64,000 nucleotides of DNA, from assembly GCF_013393905.1 (NCBI RefSeq), contig NZ_CP040272.1, positions 3,410,001 through 3,474,000 of the forward strand. The letters are read 5' to 3'. The number at the start of each line of letters is the position of its first letter. Position 1 is the stretch's first letter. The notes below the pieces were generated by a model. The model had not been told where the DNA came from and searched no databases. It saw only the letters and a list, made by a program, of their open reading frames with translations. Positions 44,552 through 53,916 of the stretch are shown here, piece after piece. The stretch comes from Nostoc sp. C052. Its GTDB lineage: Bacteria; Cyanobacteriota; Cyanobacteriia; Cyanobacteriales; Nostocaceae. Made by a program: the position numbers and the translations under genes.

Positions 44552-45769
44552 TTAAGCACTTCTTAAGGCCACAATGGGGTCTAGTTTAGCAGCGCGACGT
44601 GCAGGAACAACGCCAAAGAATAAACCAATAGCCCCAGAGACACCAACTGCCATAGTAATCGCTACAGGAGAAAGACTCGCTTCTAAAGGAGTTAAAGCAC
44701 TCACTAAGAGGATGCCACTAACACCAACCGCAGTCCCAACTAAACCGCCAGCTGCGGAAACTATCACAGCCTCAATGATGAACTGTAGCAAAATATCTTG
44801 CTCTGTTGCCCCGATCGCTTTTCGCAATCCGATTTCTTGGGTGCGTTCGGTGACGGAGACAAGCATAATATTCATAATGCCAATGCCACCGACAAACAAC
44901 GATATACCTGCGATCGCTGCTAGCATAATTGTCAATGCACCTGTAATTTGACCGACAGTTTGTAAGGCATCCTTTTGAGAACGCAGAGTAAAGTCATCTT
45001 CACCATTAATTTTGTGCCGTAGACGCAGCAAATTAGTAATTTGAAACTCTGCTGCATCCACGCTATCTGAATCACGAGCGGCAGCAACGAGGTAATCTAA
45101 GGCGATACCATAGGGAGAATTCTTGCCTACAAGTCGGTTTGCTGAGGTAGTGATTGGGATTAAGGCAGCATTATCATAATCTGCTCCCACGCTGGAACCT
45201 TTGGCTATTAAAGTCCCAATCACTTGAAAGCTGGTATTTCCAACTCGCAATTGCTGGCCGATGGCGTTACTACTACCAAATAGTTTTTCTGCCAAGTCTG
45301 CACCAAGTACTACCACTTGGTTGCTTCGCTTAATGTCTACCTCAGAGAAAAATCTGCCTTTAGCTGTTTCAAAATCCCGCACCGATAGAAAGCTGGGAGT
45401 TGTGCCAATGATATTGACATCAGTGTTTCTGTTGCGATATGTAACCACCTGTCTTCTATTTAACTCTGGCGCAACTCCTACTACAGTTGGTACTTGAGAA
45501 GCGATCGCTTCTGCATCTTGCAACACCAGAGTTTTTGGTACTTCAAAGGAGATTCGCTGAGTTTCTTGATTACCTGGCAGTACAAATAGCACATTTGGCC
45601 CTAGTGACTCCAGCTGTTTATTAACGAATTTTTGCCCACCTTCACCAATACCAATCATGGCAATTACTGAGGCGTTTCCAATAACTATACCCAGCATAGT
45701 GAGGGCGCTACGCAGTTTATTTGACAGCAGGGTTTTCCCCGCCATATTCATACTTTCGAGGAGATTCAT
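44552..45769 (-). CDS. MacB/FtsX-type ABC permease without ATPase domain
   Basis: 405 residues. The N-terminal helix (SALTMLGIVIGNASVIAMIGIG) is followed by a periplasmic MacB core domain (about 45-265) and three C-terminal FtsX helices ending RRAAKLDPIVALR. Such permeases work with a separate ATPase and a HlyD-type adaptor in tripartite export of peptides, lipids or antibiotics across the envelope. DevC in heterocyst glycolipid export is built the same way. The adaptor is encoded 91 bp upstream, but no ATPase gene is next to it. Confidence 0.9.
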   Translation of the reverse strand: MNLLESMNMAGKTLLSNKLRSALTMLGIVIGNASVIAMIGIGEGGQKFVNKQLESLGPNVLFVLPGNQETQRISFEVPKTLVLQDAEAIASQVPTVVGVAPELNRRQVVTYRNRNTDVNIIGTTPSFLSVRDFETAKGRFFSEVDIKRSNQVVVLGADLAEKLFGSSNAIGQQLRVGNTSFQVIGTLIAKGSSVGADYDNAALIPITTSANRLVGKNSPYGIALDYLVAAARDSDSVDAAEFQITNLLRLRHKINGEDDFTLRSQKDALQTVGQITGALTIMLAAIAGISLFVGGIGIMNIMLVSVTERTQEIGLRKAIGATEQDILLQFIIEAVIVSAAGGLVGTAVGVSGILLVSALTPLEASLSPVAITMAVGVSGAIGLFFGVVPARRAAKLDPIVALRSA

Positions 45770-45860
45770 GCCAATTTTGGATTTGAGATTTTGGATTAAA
45801 AGTCTGTATTAAAAGGCTGTTCGGTGGAATTTCAAACAATATTACCTATTCAATTTGGGT

Positions 45861-47330
45861 TTATTTATTCTGTTTCTCTTTGGCCTTTTCGATTTTGTAG
45901 TCTTTGGGTGGGTTCACAAATATGCGATCGCCTGCTTGAACACCCCCTAAAATCTGAGTTTGGTCTTGGATTTGTGCCCCGACTGTAATTTCACGAAACT
46001 GGGGTTTATTCTTGGCATCGGGGATGAGTACACCCGTTTTACCCTTTTCGGTGACGATTGACACCGTTGGTAACACTAAAGCATTATTAACGCGATCGCC
46101 TAAAAAAGTCAGATCCACATTTAAGCCAGAACGTAGTTTATCTGTGCCAGTATCAAGAGCAATCCGCACCTGGAAGGATGTTACACCTTGTTCCACCACT
46201 GCTTCGGGAGCAATCAGGCGCACATGACCTTTAAAAACTTGATCGGGATAAGCATCAGCGACAATTTCTACCTGCTGTCCCGATTTAATTCTGCCAATAT
46301 CGGCTTCGGGAACTTGAGCTAATATTTCTAAACCTCTGGCTACGGCAACAATTGAACTAGAAGTTGCCGATGCACTAGTAGAAGCAGAAGTTGTGGGTGT
46401 GACAAACGCACCTGGTTCTGCATACTTTTGGGTAACAATTCCCGACAGAGGAGCGCGAATAATAGTATCTTCTAACTGCACTTGTACACCCTTCAATTGA
46501 GCCTCAGCAGATGCAACGGCGGCTTGACGCTGGGCAATTTCTTCAGAACGAGTGCCATCTTGCAACAGAACTAATGCGGCTCGTGCTTCGTTAACAGCGG
46601 CTTGGCGTTGGTCAACTTCCTCAGTCCGAGTGCCACTTTTAACTAACGACAATCGTTTTTTAGCTTCTTCTAAATTGGCTCTAGCACTTTTGTCGTCACT
46701 GATGGCTTGATCGAGTAATTGTTTTTTCTCTGCTCCCTCTTGATATAGATATTGATAACGTTTTACCTGTTCATTGGTGTAATTCACCTTTGCTTGAGCC
46801 GCATCCACTTGCGATTGAGATTGAGCAATCTCTTGGGGACGATTACCAGCCTTAGCTGCGGCTAACTGGGCTTGAGATTGTGCTAACCGCGCCTTTGATT
46901 GAGCGATTTCTTGAGGACGACTACCAGCAAGGGCTTCGGCTAATTGAGCTTGACTTTGGGCTAAATTGGCACGATATTGACTCCTTTGGGCTTCAATACT
47001 TGCACTATCCATACGGGCGAGAATTTGCCCTTGTTGAATGCGATCGCCTTGTTCTACATATAATTGCGATAGCACTCCAGGGTTCTTCGGGCTAATATTT
47101 ACGCTTTTAACTGGCACAACTTTACCACTAGCTGTAATCCGCAATGTCACGTTTTGTGCTGTAACTGGAACAGTTAATTCAGCAATATCTTCTTTGTTTG
47201 CCCCTTGATTGATCAAGGTGTAAGTTGTTACTGTACCCACAACCAACACACTCCCTGCCATCAGCCCAATCAGCCAGCGTAATGGATACTTAACTTTGCC
47301 AATAACTGGAATTTCTATGTGAGTAGCCAT
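45861..47330 (-). CDS. HlyD/MacA-type periplasmic adaptor
   Basis: 489 residues. One N-terminal membrane helix (about 16-40) anchors it. A lipoyl-like half-domain is followed by a very long coiled coil (about 95-290) made of repeated RPQEIAQS(K/Q)..LAQSQAQLA units and then RTEEV/RSEEIAQRQAAV units. The second lipoyl half (TIIRAPLSGIVTQKYAEPGAFV) and a beta-barrel domain follow. It bridges the inner-membrane permease to an outer-membrane duct of the TolC type. It is the first gene of a two-gene unit with the permease. Confidence 0.92.
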   Translation of the reverse strand: MATHIEIPVIGKVKYPLRWLIGLMAGSVLVVGTVTTYTLINQGANKEDIAELTVPVTAQNVTLRITASGKVVPVKSVNISPKNPGVLSQLYVEQGDRIQQGQILARMDSASIEAQRSQYRANLAQSQAQLAEALAGSRPQEIAQSKARLAQSQAQLAAAKAGNRPQEIAQSQSQVDAAQAKVNYTNEQVKRYQYLYQEGAEKKQLLDQAISDDKSARANLEEAKKRLSLVKSGTRTEEVDQRQAAVNEARAALVLLQDGTRSEEIAQRQAAVASAEAQLKGVQVQLEDTIIRAPLSGIVTQKYAEPGAFVTPTTSASTSASATSSSIVAVARGLEILAQVPEADIGRIKSGQQVEIVADAYPDQVFKGHVRLIAPEAVVEQGVTSFQVRIALDTGTDKLRSGLNVDLTFLGDRVNNALVLPTVSIVTEKGKTGVLIPDAKNKPQFREITVGAQIQDQTQILGGVQAGDRIFVNPPKDYKIEKAKEKQNK

Positions 47331-47817
47331 ATTATAAAAGCCTGTAAATATTCCTCTATAGGAGTAGCCTTTTGTTTGATTTTAAGTTTAGAATACGGAG
47401 ATATTAAAGCTTTGGGATTAAATTTTTATGAGTCAATTGACAACTAGACGCATAATTAGCTTCATCGTTGCTTAATCTTCCTTCATACTAGACATTGCTT
47501 TTTCTGTATGTCTTCACCTGAATGGATGACTTTTGCCACTAGTATCGCCTCCCTCGGAAATACTTTGGCGTACTTCTAAATCATTGAAATATTTAGTTCT
47601 GACTCTACAACCACAAGTAGCGATCGCCTTTTAATACCAATTTTGAGCAAAAAACTTTATCTGACCTAAATTAAGGCAAAAAAATATCCCTTTATAAGAC
47701 AATATGAAGCTATTCAATTGACCGAAAACGACTTATAATACAAGCCCCTAAATAAATTTAGGGGGATCATTAATTTTTAATTTTTAACTTTTAATTTTGA
47801 ATTCGGAGCGAAGCGAC
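47331..47817. other. Gap with a hairpin and tandem AT repeats
   Basis: 487 bp without a supported gene. A perfect hairpin CCCCTAAAT/ATTTAGGGG lies at 47745-47764. It is followed by TTTTTAATTTTTAACTTTTAA-like DNA and by GGAGCGAAGCGACGTG, which overlaps the start of the NADAR gene. Promoters for the adaptor (minus) and NADAR gene (plus) should be here but are not obvious. Confidence 0.4.
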
Positions 47818-48288
47818 GTGACAATCTACTTTTATAGTACTCGTGAAGAATATGGTTGTTTCTCCAATTTTTCCCCCCACGGCTTTGAATTAGATGGATT
47901 GTATTGGTCAACTAGCGAACACTACTTTCAAGCGCAAAAGTTTGTGGGTACGCCTCATGTAGAAAAAATCCGCCTAGTTAAAACACCCAAAGATGCAGCA
48001 AAAATGGGGCGTGAGAGAACCCGTCCTCTACGTCAAGATTGGGAAAATGTTAAAGATGACATTATGCAGCAAGCTGTACTGTGTAAATTTCAAACTCATC
48101 CAGATATTAGGAATATTTTACTTTCCACAGGCAATGCAGAAATTGTTGAGAACTCCCCTATTGATTTTTACTGGGGTTGTGGAGCCGATGGTAGTGGGAA
48201 AAATATGCTAGGAAAAATTTTAATGGAGGTGCGAGAGATCCTGCACCATACATACAGTGCAGATGTTGATAATAGAAATTGTAAATAA
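47818..48288 (+). CDS. NADAR-family (YbiA-like) protein
   Basis: 156 residues from a GTG at 47818 with GGAG nine bases upstream; a TTG at 47797 would add seven poorly fitting residues. Family blocks are clear: CFSNFSPHGFELDG, TSEHYFQAQKF and FYWGCGADGSGKNMLGKIL. YbiA is linked to breakdown of harmful riboflavin-pathway intermediates, and some NADAR members remove ADP-ribose from guanine in DNA. Which applies here is open. The ribosome-binding site lies in repeat-like DNA (GGAGCGAAGCGAC). Confidence 0.88.
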   Translation: MTIYFYSTREEYGCFSNFSPHGFELDGLYWSTSEHYFQAQKFVGTPHVEKIRLVKTPKDAAKMGRERTRPLRQDWENVKDDIMQQAVLCKFQTHPDIRNILLSTGNAEIVENSPIDFYWGCGADGSGKNMLGKILMEVREILHHTYSADVDNRNCK

Positions 48289-48298
48289 TATTGTTGCG

Positions 48299-48439
48299 AT
48301 GAATGGTTGCCTCAATGTAGTAAACCAGCCTGATGAAAGATGCATCCTGGTTTTGGGAACACTAGATTTAGCACCAGACTTGCCTCAAGACGAAGGAATA
48401 CAGATCGAAAAATATATTAGAACTTGTATTGATGTTTGA
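48299..48439 (+). CDS. Possible small acidic protein
   Basis: 46 residues (start MNGCLNVVNQPDER), beginning ten bases after the NADAR stop. The composition is protein-like and acidic, but there is no ribosome-binding site or known family. It might be translated by coupling to the NADAR gene, or be chance. I rate it weakly. Confidence 0.25.
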   Translation: MNGCLNVVNQPDERCILVLGTLDLAPDLPQDEGIQIEKYIRTCIDV

Positions 48440-48477
48440 AAAAACCAGTACATAAGCTGTTCCATATTTAAATTGCA

Positions 48478-48627
48478 TAAGTTGGGTGGGCAAGATGCCC
48501 ACCCCACAAGAGTTATGTTTAATTCGATTATGCAAATTAGATGTTTTTTAGCTTATCTATTCCCTTATTTCCTGTTCCCTTCCTATCGCGCTTGCGCTGC
48601 ACTTCTCTGCGAGACGCTTTGCGAACG
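48478..48627. repeat. Hairpin and CGCTTTGCGAACGC repeats
   Basis: GGTGGGCAAGATGCCCACCCC at about 48485-48505 is a hairpin also found in part at 9931. GACGCTTTGCGAACGC (48612-48627) belongs to the same family as the sequences at 32858 and 51583. They occupy the 48440-48707 gap, where I see no gene. Confidence 0.6.
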
Positions 48628-48707
48628 CTTACCACGCAAGTGAGTTCTCTGAATCAAATCGGATTGCTATAGTTCCCCCGCAACTACCCATAACATACCT
48701 AAAACTA

Positions 48708-49736
48708 GTGAAGCGTAATACAATTACCCATGAATTTGACTCTGGTTCACAAGCAGAAATACTACCTCCACAGGAAAGTGATGACCATTCATCAGAAAGT
48801 TCCAAGCTATTAAGGCAAGGAATTCAACAACAGCAGGCTGGTGAATTAATAACGGCCATGAAGTCTTTACAACAATCCTTGGCACTGTTTCAGGCAGCGG
48901 GGGATTTGCAAAAACAGGCACAGGCACTTTCTTTTTTAGGATTGGTAACTTACAGCGCTGGAGACTACAAAGGTGCTATTTCCTATTCCCAACAGTGTTT
49001 GTCTTTGCTTAATAACACCTCAGATTTAACATTGCAAATGCAAGCACTTTCCCATTTAGGTAATGCCTACCGTCACCTGAATGATCATGAAAAGGCAATT
49101 GAGTTTCTAGAAAAGTGTTTGAAAATAACGCAACATCTGCAAGATAAACGCAGTCAAGTGGCAGCACTGAATAACTTGGGATTGGTTTATAAAGCTTGGG
49201 GCAAATTTACACAGGCAATTGAGTATCAGCAGCAAAGCCTAGAGATTGTGCGGGAACTTAAAGATAATTGGGGGGAGGAACAGGTACTCAAAAATTTGGG
49301 TAATGCTTGGTATGCTTTGAGCGATTACCCAAAAGCGATCGCCTATTATGAGCAATGTGTAGTTATAGCACGCTCCTTAAAACATGTTCGCAGTGCTTCT
49401 CAGGTGCTAAAGAATCTGGGTCATGCTTGTTATACATTAGGTGATTATGCCAAAGCCATTCAGTATAATGAAGAGCGGTTGCAATTAGCCAAAGAAATTC
49501 AAGACCAGCGTAGCGAGGAACAGTCTTTAGGTAGTTTAGTAATTGCTTGTGAAGCTTTGGGTGACTATCACAAAGCAATTATATATTATGAAGAACGTTT
49601 GCTCTTAGCTAGGAATATCAAAGATCGTCGCAGTGAAGAACAAACTCTTGCTCGTCTTAATGCTGCTTATAAAGCCTTGGGTGATTATGCCAAAGCTATG
49701 GAATACCAGCAGGGAACATCTTCAAATAATTTGTAA
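48708..49736 (+). CDS. Tetratricopeptide-repeat protein
   Basis: 342 residues from a GTG at 48708 (the nearby ATG is out of frame). After an acidic Ser-rich start come seven 40-residue TPR units of the LGN/GPSM type (for example ALNNLGLVYKAWGKFTQAIEYQQQSLEI, repeated with variation to the end). These form a superhelical protein-binding scaffold. No catalytic domain or signal peptide is seen, and no partner is suggested by the neighbours. Confidence 0.9.
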   Translation: MKRNTITHEFDSGSQAEILPPQESDDHSSESSKLLRQGIQQQQAGELITAMKSLQQSLALFQAAGDLQKQAQALSFLGLVTYSAGDYKGAISYSQQCLSLLNNTSDLTLQMQALSHLGNAYRHLNDHEKAIEFLEKCLKITQHLQDKRSQVAALNNLGLVYKAWGKFTQAIEYQQQSLEIVRELKDNWGEEQVLKNLGNAWYALSDYPKAIAYYEQCVVIARSLKHVRSASQVLKNLGHACYTLGDYAKAIQYNEERLQLAKEIQDQRSEEQSLGSLVIACEALGDYHKAIIYYEERLLLARNIKDRRSEEQTLARLNAAYKALGDYAKAMEYQQGTSSNNL

Positions 49737-49771
49737 TTCGTAATGGGAATTTAGAAAGAGCCACAAAACGA

Positions 49772-50458
49772 TCAATTCTCTCTCATTGTCTTTTGTTGCT
49801 GGAGACATGCGAGAACTTCTAATGTATCCACTTGGGGAAATTCCACGTAAAAATTACTCACACTCCAAAAGGGTTCCGGTGTTTCCAAGATGATTATGCG
49901 ATCGCCCCACTGCTCTAACCAGGGTAGCAGTTTTTGTGGCGCTACTGGAGTACACAGCCAAACTGCTGCTGGAGAAAGCGCTTTCAGGGCAATTGCCGCT
50001 ACCGCGATTGTCATACCTGTAGCAATACCATCATCAACTAAGATCAGCGTGGCATCCCGTGCATTGAACTGCGGACAAGCAGAAATTAATTGAGCTTCAA
50101 GAGACTTAGCTTGGTTTATCGCTTTATTTAAAGCCACTTCCCGCCATCGCTCATCATGTTTAAGGCGAAGTAGCTTTTGATCGGCCCAAAGAACATTTCC
50201 CGAAGTAGTTACTGCACCAATTGCTAACTCTGGATTTTCTGGATGGCTAATCTTTTTCGCCACAACAATCGTCAATGGACAATCCAAAAGACGTGCTATT
50301 GGCGCTGCTACTGGTATACCCCCTCTTGGCAAAGCATAAACAATTGGTACGGGCTTTACCCCAGAATCAATAGTTTGCTGAGTCAAAACATCATGAATCA
50401 CTTGCGCCAATAACTCACCTGCATGGGTGCGATCGGCGAAAAGTGGGGTATGTGACAT
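49772..50458 (-). CDS. Phosphoribosyltransferase-fold protein
   Basis: 228 residues from the ATG at 50458 (MSHTPLFADRTHAGELLA). The PRPP-binding motif LILVDDGIATGMT (about 135-147) and YALPRGGIPVAAPIARLL are typical of stand-alone type I phosphoribosyltransferases of the RsgI/ComF-like predicted group. The exact substrate base is unknown. The start faces the UDG gene, divergent with a gap of about 190 bp. Confidence 0.85.
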   Translation of the reverse strand: MSHTPLFADRTHAGELLAQVIHDVLTQQTIDSGVKPVPIVYALPRGGIPVAAPIARLLDCPLTIVVAKKISHPENPELAIGAVTTSGNVLWADQKLLRLKHDERWREVALNKAINQAKSLEAQLISACPQFNARDATLILVDDGIATGMTIAVAAIALKALSPAAVWLCTPVAPQKLLPWLEQWGDRIIILETPEPFWSVSNFYVEFPQVDTLEVLACLQQQKTMREN

Positions 50459-50650
50459 AGTTTCCCCCAGCATCTTAGGACGGCACTGCTTTTATCATGA
50501 CTGAATTTTGTCTGAAATTAACTGATACAATCAGATTTATATAAATAACTAAGTATTTACCAAAAATCTATTTACTTTAATAAATTTCCAGCCAAAACGA
50601 TATTTAACTCAGACATAACAACTGGCGCTGATGCCAAAATCCTGATTTTC

Positions 50651-51334
50651 ATGAGCAGCGAAACCCAACTCAGCCTTTTTGACGACTCAACCTCCTTTAA
50701 CCAACGAGAACTGATTCCGACAGACGCGAAAATTCCCATCACTGCCGGAACTTATGCCAGCATCACAGAGTTGACACAACATTGCGATCGCTGTCACCGT
50801 TGTCCATTAGGAGACACTCGAATTCATACTGTTGTCGGACGTGGCAATCTCAAAGCCCCAATTATGGTTATCGGAGAAGCGCCAGGTCAAAATGAAGATG
50901 AAACCGGTTTACCATTTGTAGGCAGATCGGGGCAGTTGTTAGAAAAAATTCTCGCCTCTGTGAATCTGACTACTGAAGATGATGTATACATTGCCAATAT
51001 CAACAAATGTCGCCCACCAGATAATAGAGTTCCCACTCCTATAGAAGTGGCGGCTTGTCTACCCTACCTACTAGAACAAATTCGCTTAGTTGACCCCAAA
51101 ATAATCTTGTTAACAGGTGCAACAGCTGTCAAAGGTATCACTGGAGATAAGCGGGGGATTACAAAAATTCGCGGACAATGGCTGGAGTGGGAAGGGCGTT
51201 TATGTATGCCAATTTTTCATCCTTCCTACTTGCTGCGTAATCCTTCTAAAGAAAGAGGTGCGCCGAAATGGTTGATGTGGCAGGATATTCAAGCAGTGCG
51301 TGCCAAGTTAGACGAAATTAAAAATAACAGCTAA
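50651..51334 (+). CDS. Family-4 uracil-DNA glycosylase (Fe-S type)
   Basis: 227 residues. It removes uracil from DNA at the start of base-excision repair. Cys45/Cys48/Cys51 and the later pair in NKCRPPDNR and VAACLPYL supply the [4Fe-4S] ligands. GEAPGQNEDE (active-site loop) and HPSYLLRNP (DNA-intercalating loop) match family 4, as in Thermus UDGa. The N-terminal 30 residues are extra and Ser/Thr-rich. It appears to be a single-gene unit. Confidence 0.93.
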   Translation: MSSETQLSLFDDSTSFNQRELIPTDAKIPITAGTYASITELTQHCDRCHRCPLGDTRIHTVVGRGNLKAPIMVIGEAPGQNEDETGLPFVGRSGQLLEKILASVNLTTEDDVYIANINKCRPPDNRVPTPIEVAACLPYLLEQIRLVDPKIILLTGATAVKGITGDKRGITKIRGQWLEWEGRLCMPIFHPSYLLRNPSKERGAPKWLMWQDIQAVRAKLDEIKNNS

Positions 51335-51408
51335 TGTGGTGAACTTGCTCAAAATATTTAGTCATGCCTTGAAGTCGTCAAAGGAATAGTGTTTTAGCTC
51401 CATTAATC

Positions 51409-51933
51409 ATGTATGTGGAAGTTTTATCAGCTTCAATAGACGAAAAACCACTCATCCAGCAGATGATGGAGCTTTACCAATATGACTTTTCAGAGTTTGA
51501 AAACAAGGATCTTAATGAGCATGGTTACTTTGGCTATCCATACCTAGATTACTACTGGATTGAGAGCGAGAGTGCTTCGCACAGGCTTCGCGAACGCTAC
51601 CCTTTCATTGTGCGGGTTGGGGAAAAGCTTGCCGGATTCGTTTTGGTGAATCACTACACTTACATTCCAGGCAGTCAGTATTCAATCGCAGAGTTCTTTA
51701 TCTTACGAAAGTACAGACAACAAGGAATTGGTAAAAATGTTGCCTTTCAAACCTTTGATCGATTCTGCGGGAAATGGGAAATCCATCAGATAGCCACAAA
51801 TGTCGTTGCTCAAAAATTCTGGTGTCGTGTGATTGCAGAATACACAGCCGGAAAATTTACAGAAACGGTAATGGAGGTTGACGATTGGCGAGGAACGGTG
51901 CAGTGCTTCGACAATACTGATAGCGTGCAGTAG
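51409..51933 (+). CDS. GNAT-family acetyltransferase with repeat-derived insert
   Basis: 174 residues. The acetyl-CoA fold is seen in FIVRVGEKLAGFVLVN, IAEFFILRKYRQQGIGKNVAFQTF (motif A, Q/R-x-x-G-x-G/A) and the late VAQKFWCRVI. The substrate is unknown. Residues about 55-63 (SASHRLRER) are encoded by GTGCTTCGCACAGGCTTCGC and flanking bases, a form of the interspersed CTTCGCGAACGC repeat, and probably interrupt a shorter loop. The frame is intact. Confidence 0.85.
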   Translation: MYVEVLSASIDEKPLIQQMMELYQYDFSEFENKDLNEHGYFGYPYLDYYWIESESASHRLRERYPFIVRVGEKLAGFVLVNHYTYIPGSQYSIAEFFILRKYRQQGIGKNVAFQTFDRFCGKWEIHQIATNVVAQKFWCRVIAEYTAGKFTETVMEVDDWRGTVQCFDNTDSVQ

Positions 51934-52019
51934 TGATATGAGTAATTTATTGAAAATGTAAGTTTTATCGCTCTTTTATTACTCTCATTAGATTAAATTT
52001 GAAACCCTATGTTGGTGTT

Positions 52020-52037
52020 AGTCCGCGCAGGCGGACT
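52020..52037. repeat. AGTCCGCGCAGGCGGACT hairpin
   Basis: AGTCCGC (52020-52026) and GCGGACT (52031-52037) form a stem with a 4-nt loop. This is a common Nostoc intergenic repeat. It lies in the 229-bp gap between the GNAT gene and the ABC operon. Confidence 0.7.
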
Positions 52038-52165
52038 TTGTTTGTGTAGCCGCGATTTCTAATCGCTTGGATTATTCTCTCTCCAGAGTCATAGAAGAGC
52101 GTTATCATACTGCCAGTTTTGTAATACACTTGTAGTATTCAATTACCTGAAGAGGTTCATCGGTG

Positions 52166-53122
52166 ATGGCAGCCGTAGAACTGGAAAATTTATCCAAGAC
52201 GTTTACTCTGAGTAGGGGTTGGGGACGCAACCGCACTCACAAAGAGATTGTCGCCGTAGATGGCATTAGTTTGAACGTTCCAGATGGTCAAGCGATCGCC
52301 TTCATTGGCCCCAATGGCGCGGGGAAGTCCACTACAATCAAGATGCTGACAGGGATACTACAACCGACATCTGGTACAGCCAGGTTATTGGGATTAAACC
52401 CTTGGCGAAATCGGCGTGAACTAGCGTATCAGATTGGGGTGGTGTTTGGACAGCGATCGCAGCTATGGTATCATCTACCTCCCCGCGATACCTTAGAGTT
52501 ACTGGCGCGAATCTATAATCTTAATCGGCAAGAATATATTAAACGTCGTGACCAACTAGTTGAGCGTTTTGAACTCAACCCGTTTTGGAATACCCCAGTA
52601 CGTAAATTGTCTTTAGGTCAGCGGATGCGAGCAGAAGTAGCAGCCAGCTTACTTCATGCACCTAAAGTACTATTCCTTGACGAACCCACAATTGGACTAG
52701 ATGTAATTGCTCGTCAGGAATTACGCGACCTCATCCGGGAGTGGAACCGCGATGAGGGAGTAACAGTGTTTCTCACTAGCCACGATGCAGGCGACATTGA
52801 ACAAGTAGCGCAGCGAGTCGTAGTAATTAATCACGGGCGCGTAGTACTTGATGACAAAGTTTCGGCAATGCGTCGCCAATACCTTGGCTCAAAGATTATC
52901 AGCGTCAAATTTCATACCTTCCCCGCCCAAATCAGCCTCCCAGGAGTGACACAACTCAAAACGGGCGAATATGGACTCAAGCTGGAGGTTAATACCCGCA
53001 TCACATCAATTGAAACCGTGATGACTCAAATTCTCCAGGCGGGTTCGGTGGCTGATATAGCGATTGAAGACCCACCGCTAGAAGAGGTAATTGCACACAT
53101 TTATGCTCAGGCAGCCTCATAA
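52166..53122 (+). CDS. ABC-2 exporter, ATP-binding subunit
   Basis: 318 residues from the ATG at 52166 (GAAGAGG nine bases upstream; a GTG at 52163 is also in frame). Walker A GPNGAGKST (about 49-57), signature LSLGQR (about 150), Walker B VLFLDEPTIGLD (about 172) and the switch His in TSHDAGD are present. The C-terminal extension (about 235-318) is typical of DrrA/NatA-like exporters. It is followed by two overlapping or abutting permease genes, so one complex of all three is expected in the inner membrane. Confidence 0.95.
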   Translation: MAAVELENLSKTFTLSRGWGRNRTHKEIVAVDGISLNVPDGQAIAFIGPNGAGKSTTIKMLTGILQPTSGTARLLGLNPWRNRRELAYQIGVVFGQRSQLWYHLPPRDTLELLARIYNLNRQEYIKRRDQLVERFELNPFWNTPVRKLSLGQRMRAEVAASLLHAPKVLFLDEPTIGLDVIARQELRDLIREWNRDEGVTVFLTSHDAGDIEQVAQRVVVINHGRVVLDDKVSAMRRQYLGSKIISVKFHTFPAQISLPGVTQLKTGEYGLKLEVNTRITSIETVMTQILQAGSVADIAIEDPPLEEVIAHIYAQAAS

Positions 53123-53915
53123 TTCAGTGAACAAATATACCTGGATTGGCTGGACGGCAGCTCGCTCCAACCTGGCTTATTTGGGAGAAGTTGCTTCCAG
53201 AGGAATTTTTTTGTTTGTCATTCTCTACATCTTTTTACAACTGTGGCGTGTCACCTATGCCGAGACGGATGCTGAACAGTTGGGAGGTTTAACACTGGCT
53301 CAGATGCTTTGGTATCTGGGTATCACTGAGTCTATTGTCCTCTCCAGCCCCCAAGTTGCTTTAGAGGTAGACGAGGATGTACGGACAGGAGCGCTGGCAG
53401 TGCAACTAATACGCCCTCTATCCTATCCTTTGTATCGCCTGTGGACTACTTTGGGAGAGCGGACAGTACGCTTTGGGTTGAATGTTGCGATCGCATCCTT
53501 AGTTGCATTACTATTTGTCGGCACAATTCCTCTAAATTTAGGAGGAATTTTATTATTCGTAGTGGCGCTACCACTGGCATTTGTACTAGATTTTTTGGCA
53601 ACCTTCTTAGTGGGCTTAGGAGCTTTCTGGCTGGAAAATACCACCGGACTAATGCTCATTTACTCTCGGTTGACGATGATTTTGGGTGGGATGCTGATTC
53701 CCTTGGAACTACTACCAGAAACCTGGCAGCCAGTACTACAAGCTCTACCCTTTGCCAGTATTTTGTATGGCCCAGCGCGTTTATTTGTGCATCCAGACCT
53801 AGCTTTTGCCGGTCAATTGTTAGTGCGGCAGGCAGTTGCTATCGGTGTGCTGACTCTCTTAGTAGGCTTTGTGTACCGCACGGCAGTTAAACGTATCCAC
53901 GCACATGGAGGTTGA
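53103..53915 (+). CDS. ABC-2 exporter permease 1
   Basis: 270 residues from the ATG at 53103, overlapping the ATPase gene by 20 bp; a GTG at 53127 would remove the overlap. Six hydrophobic segments are seen (about 27-45, 55-75, 115-135, 140-160, 175-195 and 230-250). The gene order and helix pattern fit ABC-2 family permeases of the DUF990 type. The substrate is unknown. Confidence 0.9.
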   Translation: MLRQPHNSVNKYTWIGWTAARSNLAYLGEVASRGIFLFVILYIFLQLWRVTYAETDAEQLGGLTLAQMLWYLGITESIVLSSPQVALEVDEDVRTGALAVQLIRPLSYPLYRLWTTLGERTVRFGLNVAIASLVALLFVGTIPLNLGGILLFVVALPLAFVLDFLATFLVGLGAFWLENTTGLMLIYSRLTMILGGMLIPLELLPETWQPVLQALPFASILYGPARLFVHPDLAFAGQLLVRQAVAIGVLTLLVGFVYRTAVKRIHAHGG

Positions 53916-53916
53916 T

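Noticed and set aside
47745..47764. CCCCTAAAT/ATTTAGGGG hairpin as a terminator
   Set aside because: No gene ends nearby on the matching strand, so the hairpin is noted but its function is not assigned.
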